A stretch of DNA of 55,275 nucleotides from Chryseobacterium sp. BGARF1 (GTDB taxonomy: Bacteria; Bacteroidota; Bacteroidia; Flavobacteriales; Weeksellaceae). Position 1 is the first letter of the stretch. The number at the start of each line of letters is the position of its first letter. A program made the position numbers and the translations under genes. Location of the stretch: the NCBI RefSeq assembly GCF_001677955.1, contig NZ_LELA01000009.1:1-55275 (forward strand), given 5' to 3'. Positions 1 through 9,136 of this stretch are shown one piece after another. The notes beneath the pieces were generated by a model. It made no database searches. It saw only the letters and a program-made list of their open reading frames with translations, and had not been told where the DNA came from.

Positions 1-101
1 CATTTCAACAAAATTTTAACAACGACAACAAGAAATTATTAACCAAAAGCTCTACTTTTGAGTGTACTTAAGATGGGTGAGATTACAATAGAATTGAAAA
101 G
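1..101. other. Left-edge intergenic DNA
   Basis: I see no gene in this stretch. The first three bases read ATG on the minus strand, so they could be the start codon of a minus-strand gene running off the left edge, but nothing else can be seen of it. The rest is AT-rich spacer downstream of the PH-domain gene. Confidence 0.3.
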
Positions 102-716
102 TTAATTATTGATATACTTTTCAAAAATTTTAGAGAAATCTTTTTGGGTATATCTGTCAAAACTATTGGTATTCCAGGCAAAAATATATTCATTGATTGC
201 CTTTAATTCCTGACTTTTTGAAACATTTTCCTGTTTTCCTGATGCAACACTACCAATCGCTTTCTGAATACTGTCATTCGAAAAATTCAGCAAAGAATGA
301 TTGTGATGAACTTCCTGCTGAATAGCCAAAAGCGCTTTATACAAGTCTTTCAACTGATCGATCTGACCTTTTGCAACACTGATCATCAAAGGAATATTTC
401 CGATATCAAATGAAATTTCAACATCTAAATCGATCGTTCCCGCAGTTTGAAGAGCTATATTTGAAAAAGGAAACTGATAATATTCGTATCTTCTCAAAAC
501 TCGTTTTCTATCCAAAGCACTTGCTCCGTCGATATGAATCAATGCTCTGTTTGTAAAACAGTATTCATCTCTTTTAGATTTAATTAAAAAGAATATTTTC
601 TCATTATCCTCAGATAAAATATAATCATCAGAATCTACCTTATCATAATCCTGAGATGGAATGATTTTACCGATATCACCCAATCCTAAAGCTTCAGCAG
701 CTAATTTTTTAAACAT
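102..716 (-). CDS. PH domain-containing protein (bPH_1 / YvbH-like)
   Basis: This 204-residue cytoplasmic protein has no signal peptide or membrane segment. Its N-terminus (MFKKLAAEALGLGDIGKI) and the following beta-rich stretch, about residues 25-125 with alternating hydrophobics and the segment YCFTNRALIHIDG, match bacterial PH-like proteins of the YvbH type. A helical C-terminal extension (about residues 130-204) corresponds to the YvbH extension thought to aid oligomerisation. The molecular role of this family is poorly known; some members are linked to membrane or stress functions. It is followed upstream by lpdA on the same strand, but a strong terminator (795-821) lies between them, so it is probably transcribed on its own. 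The start ATG is the only good candidate. Confidence 0.75.
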   Translation of the reverse strand: MFKKLAAEALGLGDIGKIIPSQDYDKVDSDDYILSEDNEKIFFLIKSKRDEYCFTNRALIHIDGASALDRKRVLRRYEYYQFPFSNIALQTAGTIDLDVEISFDIGNIPLMISVAKGQIDQLKDLYKALLAIQQEVHHNHSLLNFSNDSIQKAIGSVASGKQENVSKSQELKAINEYIFAWNTNSFDRYTQKDFSKIFEKYINN

Positions 717-794
717 AAAATTTGTACTTTATTAAGTGGATAAAATTAATAAAATATGCGAAATAAAAATGAAAAAAGTTATTTAAGACAAAGA

Positions 795-821
795 AAAACC
801 ACAGACAAAATCTGTGGTTTT
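795..821 (-). terminator. Rho-independent terminator after lpdA
   Basis: A perfect 11-bp stem (AAAACCACAGA, 5-nt loop, TCTGTGGTTTT) lies 50 bp beyond the lpdA stop. On the minus strand the stem ends in a run of T, as expected for an intrinsic terminator of lpdA. Confidence 0.85.
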
Positions 822-870
822 AATATTATTGAACTTCGTCAAAGATCTACATCTCTGTCAAAGCGAAAAA

Positions 871-2259
871 TTAAATGTGAATCACTTCACCATAAGCAGC
901 AGCAGCAGCTTCCATAATTGCCTCAGAAACTGTTGGATGCGGGTGAATTGACTTAATGATCTCGTGACCAGTCGTTTCTAATTTTCTAGCAACAACCGCT
1001 TCAGCAACCATATCAGTTACCCCTTCACCAATCATGTGACAACCTAACCACTCACCGTATTTAGCGTCAAAGATCACTTTGATGAAACCGTCTGTGTTTC
1101 CGTTTGCAGTAGCTTTTCCACTTGCAGAAAGAGGGAATTTACCAACTTTAAGCTCGTAACCTTTTTCTTTAGCCTGCTTTTCTGTAAGACCAACAGAAGC
1201 AACTTCCGGGTGACAGTAAGTACATCCAGGAATATTGCCATAGTCGATTTTCTCAACGTGCATTCCTTTGATTTTTTCTACACAAGTAATACCTTCAGCA
1301 GAAGCAACGTGTGCCAAAGCCTGAGTTGGGATAATATCTCCGATTGCATAGTAACCAGGAACTGAAGTTTCGTACCATTCGTTTACCAAAACTCTACCTT
1401 TATCTGTCTGAATTCCCACTTCTTCAAGACCAATGTTCTCGATATTTGCAGCAATTCCAACAGCAGAAAGCAAGATATCAGCTTCAAGAATTACGTTTCC
1501 GTTTGCAGTTTTCACAGTAGCTTTCACACCGTTTCCGCTTGTATCAACACTTTCTACAGAAGCATTTGTCATGATTTCGATTCCTGATTTTTTCAGAGAT
1601 TTCTCTAAGTGCTTAGAAATATCCTCATCTTCTACAGGAACGATGTTTGGTAAAAATTCTACAACAGTTACTTTCGTTCCCATTGTGTTATAGAAGTCAG
1701 CAAACTCTACTCCGATAGCTCCAGAACCTACAACGATCATAGATTTTGGCTGCTCAGGAAGAGATAATGCCTGTCTGTATCCGATTACTTTTTTACCGTC
1801 TTGAGGTAAGTTTGGCAACTCTCTAGAACGAGCTCCTGTAGCCAAAATAATGTGAGTTCCTGTGTATTCAGTTACTTTTCCTTCTTTATCTGTAACAGAA
1901 ACTTTTTTCCCTTTTTGTACTTTTGCAGTTCCTAAAATCACATCGATTTTGTTCTTTTTCATCAAGAACTCAATCCCTTTGCTCATTTTAGAGGCTACAC
2001 CACGGCTTCTCTGAATAACGTTTGGAAACTCAAAACTTGCTTCCACTTTATTCAAACCATAGTCTTCTGCATGATTAATATAATGAAAAACCTGAGCCGA
2101 CTTCAACAAAGCTTTGGTTGGAATACATCCCCAGTTAAGGCAGATTCCTCCTAAATTTTCTTTCTCGATAATTGCAGTTTTAAAACCCAATTGTGCCGCT
2201 CTGATTGCTGTAACATATCCACCGGGTCCACTTCCGATGACAATAATATCGTAATTCAT
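871..2259 (-). CDS. lpdA: Dihydrolipoyl dehydrogenase (E3)
   Basis: FAD- and NAD-dependent disulfide oxidoreductase that reoxidises the lipoyl groups of 2-oxo acid dehydrogenase complexes or the glycine cleavage system in the cytoplasm. Visible motifs in the 462-residue protein are the FAD-binding GSGPGG (residues 9-14), the redox-active disulfide in GGICLNWGC (Cys40/Cys45), the NAD-binding GSGAIG, and the C-terminal HPHPTVSE holding the catalytic His-Glu pair (about His441/Glu446). The longer reading frame begins at 2331, but the ATG at 2259 puts the Rossmann strand at the N-terminus as in all family members, so I chose it. Length is normal for E3. It stands alone; the fused E1 gene at 31.4-33.9 kb is a possible partner but is not linked. 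Confidence 0.96.
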   Translation of the reverse strand: MNYDIIVIGSGPGGYVTAIRAAQLGFKTAIIEKENLGGICLNWGCIPTKALLKSAQVFHYINHAEDYGLNKVEASFEFPNVIQRSRGVASKMSKGIEFLMKKNKIDVILGTAKVQKGKKVSVTDKEGKVTEYTGTHIILATGARSRELPNLPQDGKKVIGYRQALSLPEQPKSMIVVGSGAIGVEFADFYNTMGTKVTVVEFLPNIVPVEDEDISKHLEKSLKKSGIEIMTNASVESVDTSGNGVKATVKTANGNVILEADILLSAVGIAANIENIGLEEVGIQTDKGRVLVNEWYETSVPGYYAIGDIIPTQALAHVASAEGITCVEKIKGMHVEKIDYGNIPGCTYCHPEVASVGLTEKQAKEKGYELKVGKFPLSASGKATANGNTDGFIKVIFDAKYGEWLGCHMIGEGVTDMVAEAVVARKLETTGHEIIKSIHPHPTVSEAIMEAAAAAYGEVIHI

Positions 2260-2368
2260 TAGCTTAAAATTTTTATGCGAATTTAAGGAAAAATATTGGA
2301 TGTTTTGCGTTTCTGAAAATTCGTGAAGCAATGCATAATGAATATGGTTTTCATTTAATTATAAATAA

Positions 2369-2398
2369 AAAAGAGAACACAAAAACGTATTCTCTTTT
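2369..2398 (-). terminator. Terminator after the 87-residue secreted protein gene
   Basis: A 9-bp perfect inverted repeat (AAAAGAGAA / TTCTCTTTT, 12-nt loop) lies about 80 bp beyond the minus-strand gene ending at 2477. T runs flank it, so it could also act on the plus strand. Confidence 0.6.
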
Positions 2399-2476
2399 AA
2401 TAAATTTATTTAATATTAAAAATATCGTAAAATTAAACAGTTGTTCAAATTTTCATTTTAACAATATTTCTTGCAT

Positions 2477-2740
2477 CTATTTAGCAGCTCTCAACAATTT
2501 CTTTTCGTTTTGATAACGTACATTTAAAGCTTTAAGCTGATCTTGTTTCATTTTTTTGGTAGCAATCGGATGATTTATGATCAGTTTTTTTTCAGTGTTA
2601 TACCTTTTATTCAATTCATTCAGCTTACTGTTGTATAATTGTGTTTTCGAAGGATGTGGCGGCGGAGTTGGATGTTTCTGTGCCATAACACCTGTTGACA
2701 ATCCTACTAATAAAATGGTTGATATCAATAGCTTTTTCAT
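2477..2740 (-). CDS. Small secreted Lys/Asn-rich protein
   Basis: This 87-residue protein starts with a clear signal peptide (MKKLLISTILLVGLSTGVMA, cut before QKH), so it is exported to the periplasm or beyond. The mature part begins with a short proline-histidine tract (HPTPPPHPSK) and then two helical stretches rich in Lys and Asn with similar spacing (LNELNKRYNTEKKLI and LKALNVRYQNEKKLL), which look like an internal duplication able to form a small coiled coil. I do not recognise the family. A terminator follows it and it faces no partner gene closely; the GH3 gene upstream ends 86 bp away on the same strand. Confidence 0.6.
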   Translation of the reverse strand: MKKLLISTILLVGLSTGVMAQKHPTPPPHPSKTQLYNSKLNELNKRYNTEKKLIINHPIATKKMKQDQLKALNVRYQNEKKLLRAAK

Positions 2741-2826
2741 AACATTTAAATTTTTTGAATGATCTTAAAACCAATTAATTTCATTCAGGTTTAAAGTCAT
2801 TATTACAGATATCGTACCATATTTTT

Positions 2827-5487
2827 TTATTGAACTTCAATATTCTGTTTCAAAGGCAGATTTTTTGAAGAATTTCCTACAAAAATCCTATAGATTCCTT
2901 TTTCTACGATCCAGTTCATTTTCTCATCTAAAAACTGTAATTCTTTTACCGGAACTTCAATCGAGATCTGTTTAGATTCTCCAGGTTTTAAATATACTTT
3001 TTTTAAACCTTTCAACTCTAAAATGGGTCTTGAAACTGAAGCCAGCAAATCTTTTACATACAACTGAACAACTTCGCTTCCAGCTTTTGAACCTGTATTT
3101 TTCACATTCACTTTTGCCACAATCGTTTCACTTTCAGAAAATTTTGCTTGATTTAATTGTAAATCACAGATTTCGAAAGTCGTATAACTCAATCCAAAAC
3201 CAAACGGATACAATGGCTCACCGCTCAAATCGTGATAATCATTTCCTCTTCCTGTAGGATGATGGTTGTATGTTAAAGGCAACTGACCTTCCTCGATTGG
3301 AAACGTAATCGGTAATTTTCCTGAAGGATTTTCAGCTCCAAAAAGAACTTTTGCGACCGCCTTTCCGCCTTCTTCGCCGGGGTACCAAACATCTAAAATT
3401 GCACCTACTTTATCTTTCCAATTTGTCGTCTTTATTGCAGAACCACCCACCAAAACAACGGTTATTGGTTTCTTTAGAAGAGAAACTGCTTCTATAAATT
3501 GTTCCTGATATCCGGGAAGGCTCAATGAAGACCGGTCCTGAAATTCCCCCTCGTGAATTCCAGCTACAATGATTATGTAATCTGTATCTTGAGCTAAATT
3601 GAAGGCTGTATTAAAATCAACCCAAGGATTATTCAAACCGTAATTCCAAACCAATTCAATATTTGCTTCTCCCCTATTTTCATGAAATTCAACAACAATA
3701 TCTGATTTTTGACCTTTATTAAAATCAAGCTCAACCGTTTTTGTTGAATAACTCAGCTTTTCCCAATTGTCAATTAATAATTTTCCGTTTAAATATAATC
3801 TAAAACCGTCATTACCTCTTAAACCTAATTTATATTTTCCAGAATTTGGAGCTTCCAGTTTTCCTGTCCAACGAACGCTGTAATTGTCTGATTGTAGCTT
3901 TTCAGGGTTTGGAGAATATAAAGTCCATTTGAAATTCAATTGTTCATCCTGTTTTTCAAAAGCAGGATTTCCTTTTAAATCTGAATTAGAAAAATAATTT
4001 CCTTTTAATCCTTTTTTATTTTCGGAAGATAAAAACTCGCTCGGAACAGTGACAAAATTCTTTAGATTCCAATCAATTCCTTTTGAATAAGTAATTTCAA
4101 TATTTTTATTTTTAACGAAATTTTTAATTCCGTCTAAAATACTTACCTTCTTATTTCCCGGTCCGGAATAACCTCCCAATCTTGCATCAACCGCATCGGT
4201 TCCAACAACCAAAATCTTTTTAGTATTTTCCGAAATCGGTAGTGTTTGATGTGTATTTTGAAGCAAAACAAAAGATTCAACAGCTACTTTTTCGGCTAAC
4301 GGTTTATGATTTATTTTCTTTAATTCTTCAATATTTTTATTTGATACGTAAGGATCTTCAAACAAACCCAGTTCAAATTTCGCTCTTAAAACTCTTGCAA
4401 CCGCATCATCAATTCTTTCCTTAGAAATTCTTCCATCCAAAAACGGCGGAATAAACAATTTATAATGTTGATATTCGGTCTGGAAAATTACGTCAAGTCC
4501 CGCATTGATAGCCTGTGCAGAAGCATCATCATAATCTTTTGCTGTAAAATGCAGAACATTTGCTCCACCAACCGCACTTGCATCACTGATGACAAAACCT
4601 TTGAAATTCCATTCGTTTTTTAGTTTTTCGGTCAATAACCAATGATTTGCCGTTGAAGGCCTTCCATCCAACAGATTATAAGAAGTCATCACCGAACGGC
4701 TTTTTCCTTGAGTAAAGGCTTTTTGAAAAGGAATTAAATGCGTTTCTTCCAAATATCTTTTGCTCCAGTGAATTGGATAAGAATCACGACCGCCTTCACC
4801 AACATTTGCCAGAAAATGTTTTGGAGTGGTAATAATTCCCATATTTTCAAAAGAACTGACAAAATTCACACCCATCACGGAGGTCAAAAATAGGTCTTCA
4901 CCATACGTTTCCTCCGTTCTTCCCCATCGAACATCACTCGCCAAATTAACAACCGGAGTCAAGATCTGACGAATTCCTCTCAATTTAGATTCTTTTGCAA
5001 TGGCTGTCGAAACTTCTTTCATTAACTCAGGATTGAAGGTTGCCGACAAACCTATTGCCTGTGGAAAAGCGGTTGCACCTTCACGCATCAATCCATGTAA
5101 GGCTTCGTCAAAAGGAATAATAGGAATTCCTAATCGGGATTCTTCAACAAAATATTTTTGAATGGCATTGATTTTTTTTGCTAATCTTTCCGCATCTTCA
5201 TTGGCATTGTATTTCAACAATTGTCCGGCAACGCCACCGCCTTGATTTCCTGCACTCACCTGCAATCCGAAAATTCCGTGAACATATTGACCTTTCGGAA
5301 CGTTATCCAAATCTCCGGGAATCATAAAGCATTGCCAGAATTTTTCTTCGGGAGTCATACGTTTCAGCAAATCCTGAACTCGAGCTTCAATGGGTTGTTT
5401 TGGGTCTTTATATAAAGGTTTTTGAGCGGTAATAAATGTTGTGCTCAATAATGAAATTACTATAATTTTAAATCTGAGTTTAAACAT
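2827..5487 (-). CDS. Exported GH3 glycosidase (beta-glucosidase/xylosidase type) with PA14 insert
   Basis: An 886-residue exported glycoside hydrolase family 3 enzyme that probably removes terminal beta-linked sugars from oligosaccharides. A signal peptide (about residues 1-21, ending TAQ) precedes the GH3 N-terminal barrel, with the nucleophile motif GFVISDAS at about residue 300. The C-terminal GH3 domain carries the HEGEFQDRSSL loop (about residue 645), where related enzymes keep the acid/base Glu. Within that domain sits a PA14 domain (about residues 490-620; motifs GLRGNDGFRLYLNGKLL and RGEANIELVW), a known carbohydrate-binding insert in some GH3 enzymes. A fibronectin-III-like domain ends the protein with no T9SS signal, suggesting a periplasmic location. 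The neighbouring GH29 fucosidase suggests joint use of a fucosylated glycan. The exact substrate cannot be read from sequence. Confidence 0.92.
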   Translation of the reverse strand: MFKLRFKIIVISLLSTTFITAQKPLYKDPKQPIEARVQDLLKRMTPEEKFWQCFMIPGDLDNVPKGQYVHGIFGLQVSAGNQGGGVAGQLLKYNANEDAERLAKKINAIQKYFVEESRLGIPIIPFDEALHGLMREGATAFPQAIGLSATFNPELMKEVSTAIAKESKLRGIRQILTPVVNLASDVRWGRTEETYGEDLFLTSVMGVNFVSSFENMGIITTPKHFLANVGEGGRDSYPIHWSKRYLEETHLIPFQKAFTQGKSRSVMTSYNLLDGRPSTANHWLLTEKLKNEWNFKGFVISDASAVGGANVLHFTAKDYDDASAQAINAGLDVIFQTEYQHYKLFIPPFLDGRISKERIDDAVARVLRAKFELGLFEDPYVSNKNIEELKKINHKPLAEKVAVESFVLLQNTHQTLPISENTKKILVVGTDAVDARLGGYSGPGNKKVSILDGIKNFVKNKNIEITYSKGIDWNLKNFVTVPSEFLSSENKKGLKGNYFSNSDLKGNPAFEKQDEQLNFKWTLYSPNPEKLQSDNYSVRWTGKLEAPNSGKYKLGLRGNDGFRLYLNGKLLIDNWEKLSYSTKTVELDFNKGQKSDIVVEFHENRGEANIELVWNYGLNNPWVDFNTAFNLAQDTDYIIIVAGIHEGEFQDRSSLSLPGYQEQFIEAVSLLKKPITVVLVGGSAIKTTNWKDKVGAILDVWYPGEEGGKAVAKVLFGAENPSGKLPITFPIEEGQLPLTYNHHPTGRGNDYHDLSGEPLYPFGFGLSYTTFEICDLQLNQAKFSESETIVAKVNVKNTGSKAGSEVVQLYVKDLLASVSRPILELKGLKKVYLKPGESKQISIEVPVKELQFLDEKMNWIVEKGIYRIFVGNSSKNLPLKQNIEVQ

Positions 5488-5521
5488 CGTAAATAATTTA
5501 GTTTAAATATGTTCTTTTGTC

Positions 5522-5705
5522 TTGAAACAAAAGAACCAAAAGTTCAAGACTTGGAACTCTCCGCTAAAAATTAAAATTTAATCCTAAAATTTCCAAAACT
5601 TGCGCGAATTCAATATTCGTTCTTCGGTTCAATATTTGTGTCGCGCTTCAAACAATGGGAATTTCTTAACGGATTAAGTTTTAATTTTCTTAACGCTCCG
5701 ATTTC
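5522..5705. repeat. Long imperfect palindrome between the two glycosidase genes
   Basis: The spacer between the GH3 and GH29 genes is almost entirely an inverted repeat. The outer arms are 5561-5584 and 5671-5695 (CCGCTAAAAATTAAAATTTA against the complement of the right arm), with weaker inner pairing around the GCGCGAATTCAATATTCG block. It is preceded by TTGAAACAAAAGAACCAAAA. There is no coding potential. It looks like a dispersed non-autonomous repeat; I recall similar blocks between Chryseobacterium genes but cannot check copy number here. Confidence 0.55.
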
Positions 5706-5731
5706 CTAGGTCACTTTAATTACAAATTCAA

Positions 5732-7171
5732 CTATTGTGTAATTTGGACTACAGTTGAATATTTTAACTGGCTTCTTTCTTTTGGTAAGATGAGTTCAAT
5801 CGAATTGCCCGTTTTTTTCCATTGAATTTTATTTTTTAAACCTAAAACTTTCAAAGATCTTGGTTTAAAATTTTCAGGAATTGGAAAGCTTAAACTTGAT
5901 GGTGACTGATAATTTTTGTTATCTTCTAAATGGAAAATATTCACTGTTTTACCGTCTTTACTTTGAGTATAATAAAAATTTCCTTCGTGATAAGGAGCCA
6001 TGCTTCTTGTTGCAAAAACCGCCGATTGGTTTTTATCCATCCAGCCTGAAATTTCATTTAATCTTTCATACACAATCGGGTCGTAATCTCCGTTTGGTCC
6101 GGGAGCAATATTCATCAGGTAATTTCCCCCTCGTGAAATTATTTTAACCAAAGTTTCAATGATTTTTTGAGACGATTTATAATTGTCATTGGGAACATAA
6201 GAAAACGAATCGCCCATCGTAATACAGCTCTCCCAAGGAATTGTAAGCGGCTTTTCGGGAACGGCTTGTTCGGGTGTTACATAATTTTCCCATTTTCCTG
6301 GAACAGTACGGTCTACAATGATAATTCCCGGTTGATTTTTGCGAGCCATTGTACCGATTTTATCCATGTCAATGTCTTGCTCAACCTTGATGGTTCTTTG
6401 CCATTCAACACTTTGGTCAATCGTATGAAACGGGCGCACCCAACCTCCGTCTAACCAAAGGATATCTACTTTACCATAGTTTGAAGTGATTTCGTTAAGT
6501 TGATTAAAGGTGAAATTTTTGAAGCTATTCCATCTTTCAGGATATTTTTTAGGGTCATAATTCACATTTCTATCTTTTGGCGGAAAATATGACCACCAAT
6601 AATCATCAGAATGCCAATCGGGTTTTGAGAAATAAGCTCCTATTTTAAAACCATCTTTTCTGAATGTATTAAACACTTCTTTTACCACATCTGCTTTTGG
6701 ATTTTTGGAAAAAGGTGTATTTGGGGAAGTTATTTTGTAATCAGACTGCTTCGTATCAAACATCGCAAAACCATCATGATGCTTTGTAGTGAAAACCACA
6801 TATTTCATGCCCGCTTTCTTTGCTGCATCTGCCCACTTTTGAGGATTAAACTGTGTAGGATTAAAAGTTTTCTGTAGATTTTCATAATTTTCTACATATT
6901 CATTGTAAGATTTTCCGTGTTCGGGTTTACGCTGCGTCCACGATTCATCTTCAGGACAAAGACTCCAACTTTCGACAATTCCCCATTGGCTGTATGTTCC
7001 CCAATGCATGAACAAACCAAATTTTAGATCTTGCCAGCTTTCGAGATTTTGAACAACTAAAGGGTCCGTAGGTTTTTGATAACCTTCCGAAACATTATGC
7101 GCTTGTGAAAAAAAAGTGGATGATATGAGTAATGATGAGAAAAATACAGTTTTAGTTTTTTTACTTAACAT
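5732..7171 (-). CDS. Exported alpha-L-fucosidase, GH29
   Basis: A 479-residue exported retaining alpha-L-fucosidase. After a signal peptide (about residues 1-24, STFFSQA) comes the GH29 barrel: FGLFMHWGTYSQWG near the N-terminus, AKKAGMKYVVFTTKHHDGFA (substrate-binding His pair), and DILWLDGGW, whose Asp241 is the expected nucleophile. A short C-terminal beta domain follows, and I see no carbohydrate-binding module or T9SS signal. It lies just upstream of the GH3 gene on the same strand, but the 244-bp repeat-filled gap may separate the transcripts. Substrates are probably fucosylated host, algal or plant glycans; the linkage cannot be told from sequence. Confidence 0.95.
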   Translation of the reverse strand: MLSKKTKTVFFSSLLISSTFFSQAHNVSEGYQKPTDPLVVQNLESWQDLKFGLFMHWGTYSQWGIVESWSLCPEDESWTQRKPEHGKSYNEYVENYENLQKTFNPTQFNPQKWADAAKKAGMKYVVFTTKHHDGFAMFDTKQSDYKITSPNTPFSKNPKADVVKEVFNTFRKDGFKIGAYFSKPDWHSDDYWWSYFPPKDRNVNYDPKKYPERWNSFKNFTFNQLNEITSNYGKVDILWLDGGWVRPFHTIDQSVEWQRTIKVEQDIDMDKIGTMARKNQPGIIIVDRTVPGKWENYVTPEQAVPEKPLTIPWESCITMGDSFSYVPNDNYKSSQKIIETLVKIISRGGNYLMNIAPGPNGDYDPIVYERLNEISGWMDKNQSAVFATRSMAPYHEGNFYYTQSKDGKTVNIFHLEDNKNYQSPSSLSFPIPENFKPRSLKVLGLKNKIQWKKTGNSIELILPKERSQLKYSTVVQITQ

Positions 7172-7261
7172 AAAGTTTAGTTTTTCGCTAATTTAATCAT
7201 CATTTGATAAATTCACAAACGGTAGTTTTTTCGAGTTTTCTTCCTCAGTCTTCATTCTTTG

Positions 7262-8155
7262 CTAAACCAAATCTTTAAATGCAGTTTCAACATTTGGATA
7301 GGTAAATTTAAAACCACTTTTCATTAATTTTTCAGGATAAACGTTTCGGCTTTTTAGTAATAATTCGGTTTCTGTTTTTAACAATACAGAGGCGATTTCC
7401 AGTTGCCAAACTGCGGCATTTAAACCAAAGGGAATTTTCATTTCTTTTCTTAATTTTTGCATAAATCCTTCATTAGACAAAGGATTTGGAGCAGTCACAT
7501 TAATTCCTCCTGAAAGATTTTTATTCTCAATAATATATTCTACAGCTTTGCAAAAATCATTAATATGAATCCAGCTTATATTCTGATTTCCTCTTCCCTG
7601 TTTTCCGCCTAAACCCAATTTTGTAATTAATTTTAATTTGGTAAAAGCTCCCCCATTATTTCCTAAAACAATCGATGTTCTTAATGCAACTTTTCTGATG
7701 TCTTTATTTTCAGTTTTGAAAAATTCTTTTTCCCAGCTTTTACAGATATTCATTGAAAAATCATCGCCGATTATTCCGTTTTCTTCTGTATTTAAATGTG
7801 TTTCTGAATGAACATAAATTGTTGCCGAACTTGCATTCAACCATATTTTTGGTTTATTAATACAATTGTCAACCGCTTGTTGAAGTATTTTTGTACTATT
7901 AATTCTTGAATCGTAAATTTCCTGTTTGTTTTTGTCTGTATATCGACAATCGACAGATTTTCCCGCCAGATTGATTAAAACATCTGAATTTTCAAGCAAA
8001 GTTTTCCATTCACCTAACGTTTTTGCATCCCATAAAATTTCGTTTTTTCGTTTTGGATTTCTCGTTAAAATATACACTTGATTTCCTTTTTCGGTAAAAT
8101 ATTTTTCGAGATTTTTTCCGAGGAAACCGGTTCCGGCAGCGATGATTATTTTCAT
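7262..8155 (-). CDS. TIGR01777 family NAD(P)-binding epimerase-like protein
   Basis: A 297-residue cytoplasmic protein of the extended short-chain dehydrogenase superfamily. The N-terminal Rossmann motif is AAGTGFLG, followed by DVLINLAGKSVDCRYT and ALRTSIVLG, the signature blocks of TIGR01777 (YfcH-like) proteins. The C-terminal DUF1731-like part ends with the usual LKSGFKFTYP-type segment. The substrate is unknown for this family. It is the last gene of a minus-strand run that includes DUF2071, SRPBCC and desaturase genes, a mix that suggests modification of a hydrophobic small molecule or lipid, though this is inference from context only. Confidence 0.9.
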   Translation of the reverse strand: MKIIIAAGTGFLGKNLEKYFTEKGNQVYILTRNPKRKNEILWDAKTLGEWKTLLENSDVLINLAGKSVDCRYTDKNKQEIYDSRINSTKILQQAVDNCINKPKIWLNASSATIYVHSETHLNTEENGIIGDDFSMNICKSWEKEFFKTENKDIRKVALRTSIVLGNNGGAFTKLKLITKLGLGGKQGRGNQNISWIHINDFCKAVEYIIENKNLSGGINVTAPNPLSNEGFMQKLRKEMKIPFGLNAAVWQLEIASVLLKTETELLLKSRNVYPEKLMKSGFKFTYPNVETAFKDLV

Positions 8156-8221
8156 TATTTTTAAGGCTTAGGCTTAGGTTAATAATTAAAGGTGAAATTC
8201 TAAGTAATAGTATCTTTTAAA

Positions 8222-8300
8222 CACATTAGAACACTTTAGTTTTTAGTTTAAATAGTTTGAGAAAATTTAGAACACATAAGTTTTGAAAATCTAAGATTTT
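8222..8300. repeat. Degenerate AACAC-ATAAGTT repeat, copy 1
   Basis: The spacer contains TTAGAACACTTTAGTTTTTA and, 40 bp on, TTAGAACACATAAGTTTTGA. The same layout recurs at 28501-28570 upstream of the HxlR gene. The two copies are clearly related but diverged. They are probably a dispersed repeat, with no coding potential. Confidence 0.4.
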
Positions 8301-8345
8301 CATCCTAACAAGTTTCAATTTCTTTTAAAAAATTCACCTTGCTTT

Positions 8346-9056
8346 TTACTTTTCCAGCAAATACTTTTTCATTCTTACTTCTATTTCAGAACCTTCGGCA
8401 AGCATTACTGAAATTGGTTTTTGATGATTTATACATTCAAAATCTTGTCCGTAGACTTTTTTAAAATCTATTTTCACATGATGGTCTTTTACAGGATACC
8501 AATCCCATTTTGGATGGCAAACTTCGTATTCTGAGGTTTTATTTCCCCGTTTTGTAAATCCCCAATAATGTTCAATGATAAATTCGAATTCCGAATCATT
8601 TTTCATTTTTTGTGCTTTGCTTTCTGCATTAATCTGAATAAAATTCCAGTGCTCTTCTTTCCAGAAATATTTTACAATCAAATCACTGCCGCTGTAATGC
8701 ATTTCATTTTTCATTTTTCGGGTCTTATAATTTTCTTTATACACCCAATTGGCGATAATACTCAATGCATATTTCGGAACAATTTCTTTAATGAAAACAA
8801 CACCTCTTTTCCATTCTTTTCCATCTTTTTTTCTGACATAAAATCTTAAATTTACCTCTTCAAAATTTCTATGAAACGGAATCGGAAGTCCCAATAATTT
8901 GGTATTTAAAAACATAAATCCTACCAGGCTAACATAACATTTGCCTTGGTAAAAGTCGATTTCTGTTCCGTTGGGAAGGTACTTTAATAAGATTTCCGGA
9001 TTCACTTCGTAATTGATGATGGCTAATTTTCGCCATTCGGCTTTTAGGAATTTCAT
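8346..9056 (-). CDS. DUF2071 (YqjF-like) protein
   Basis: A 236-residue protein of the DUF2071/YqjF family. Recognisable blocks are FLKAEWRKLAIINYEV near the start, the CYVSLVGFMF strand, and VNLRFYVRKKDGKEWKRGVV, which are typical of this beta-rich fold. There is no signal peptide or membrane span, so it is probably cytoplasmic. The biochemical role of the family is not established. It sits between the TIGR01777 and SRPBCC genes on the same strand; the 80-bp gap to SRPBCC holds a dispersed repeat fragment. The start ATG at 9056 gives the family's usual N-terminus. Confidence 0.85.
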   Translation of the reverse strand: MKFLKAEWRKLAIINYEVNPEILLKYLPNGTEIDFYQGKCYVSLVGFMFLNTKLLGLPIPFHRNFEEVNLRFYVRKKDGKEWKRGVVFIKEIVPKYALSIIANWVYKENYKTRKMKNEMHYSGSDLIVKYFWKEEHWNFIQINAESKAQKMKNDSEFEFIIEHYWGFTKRGNKTSEYEVCHPKWDWYPVKDHHVKIDFKKVYGQDFECINHQKPISVMLAEGSEIEVRMKKYLLEK

Positions 9057-9097
9057 GATTGATGCTTGTTGTTAGTTGATTGTTAATGATTTTGCGT

Positions 9098-9126
9098 GAA
9101 ATGCTTCGACTTCGCTCAGCATGACA
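9098..9126. repeat. Fragment of a common hairpin repeat (GCTTCGACTTCGCTCAGC)
   Basis: The block TGCTTCGACTTCGCTCAGCA followed by TGACAG is far more GC-rich than its surroundings. I recall this sequence recurring between genes of many Bacteroidota as part of a mobile hairpin repeat. Only one short copy is visible in this window. Confidence 0.4.
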
Positions 9127-9136
9127 GTTTTAGTAC

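Noticed and set aside
2331..2513. Plus-strand 60-codon frame downstream of lpdA
   Set aside because: It overlaps a terminator hairpin and the end of the small secreted protein gene and is composed of AT-rich codons with no domain.
6167..6454. Plus-strand 95-codon frame inside GH29
   Set aside because: Antisense to conserved fucosidase motifs; no independent support.
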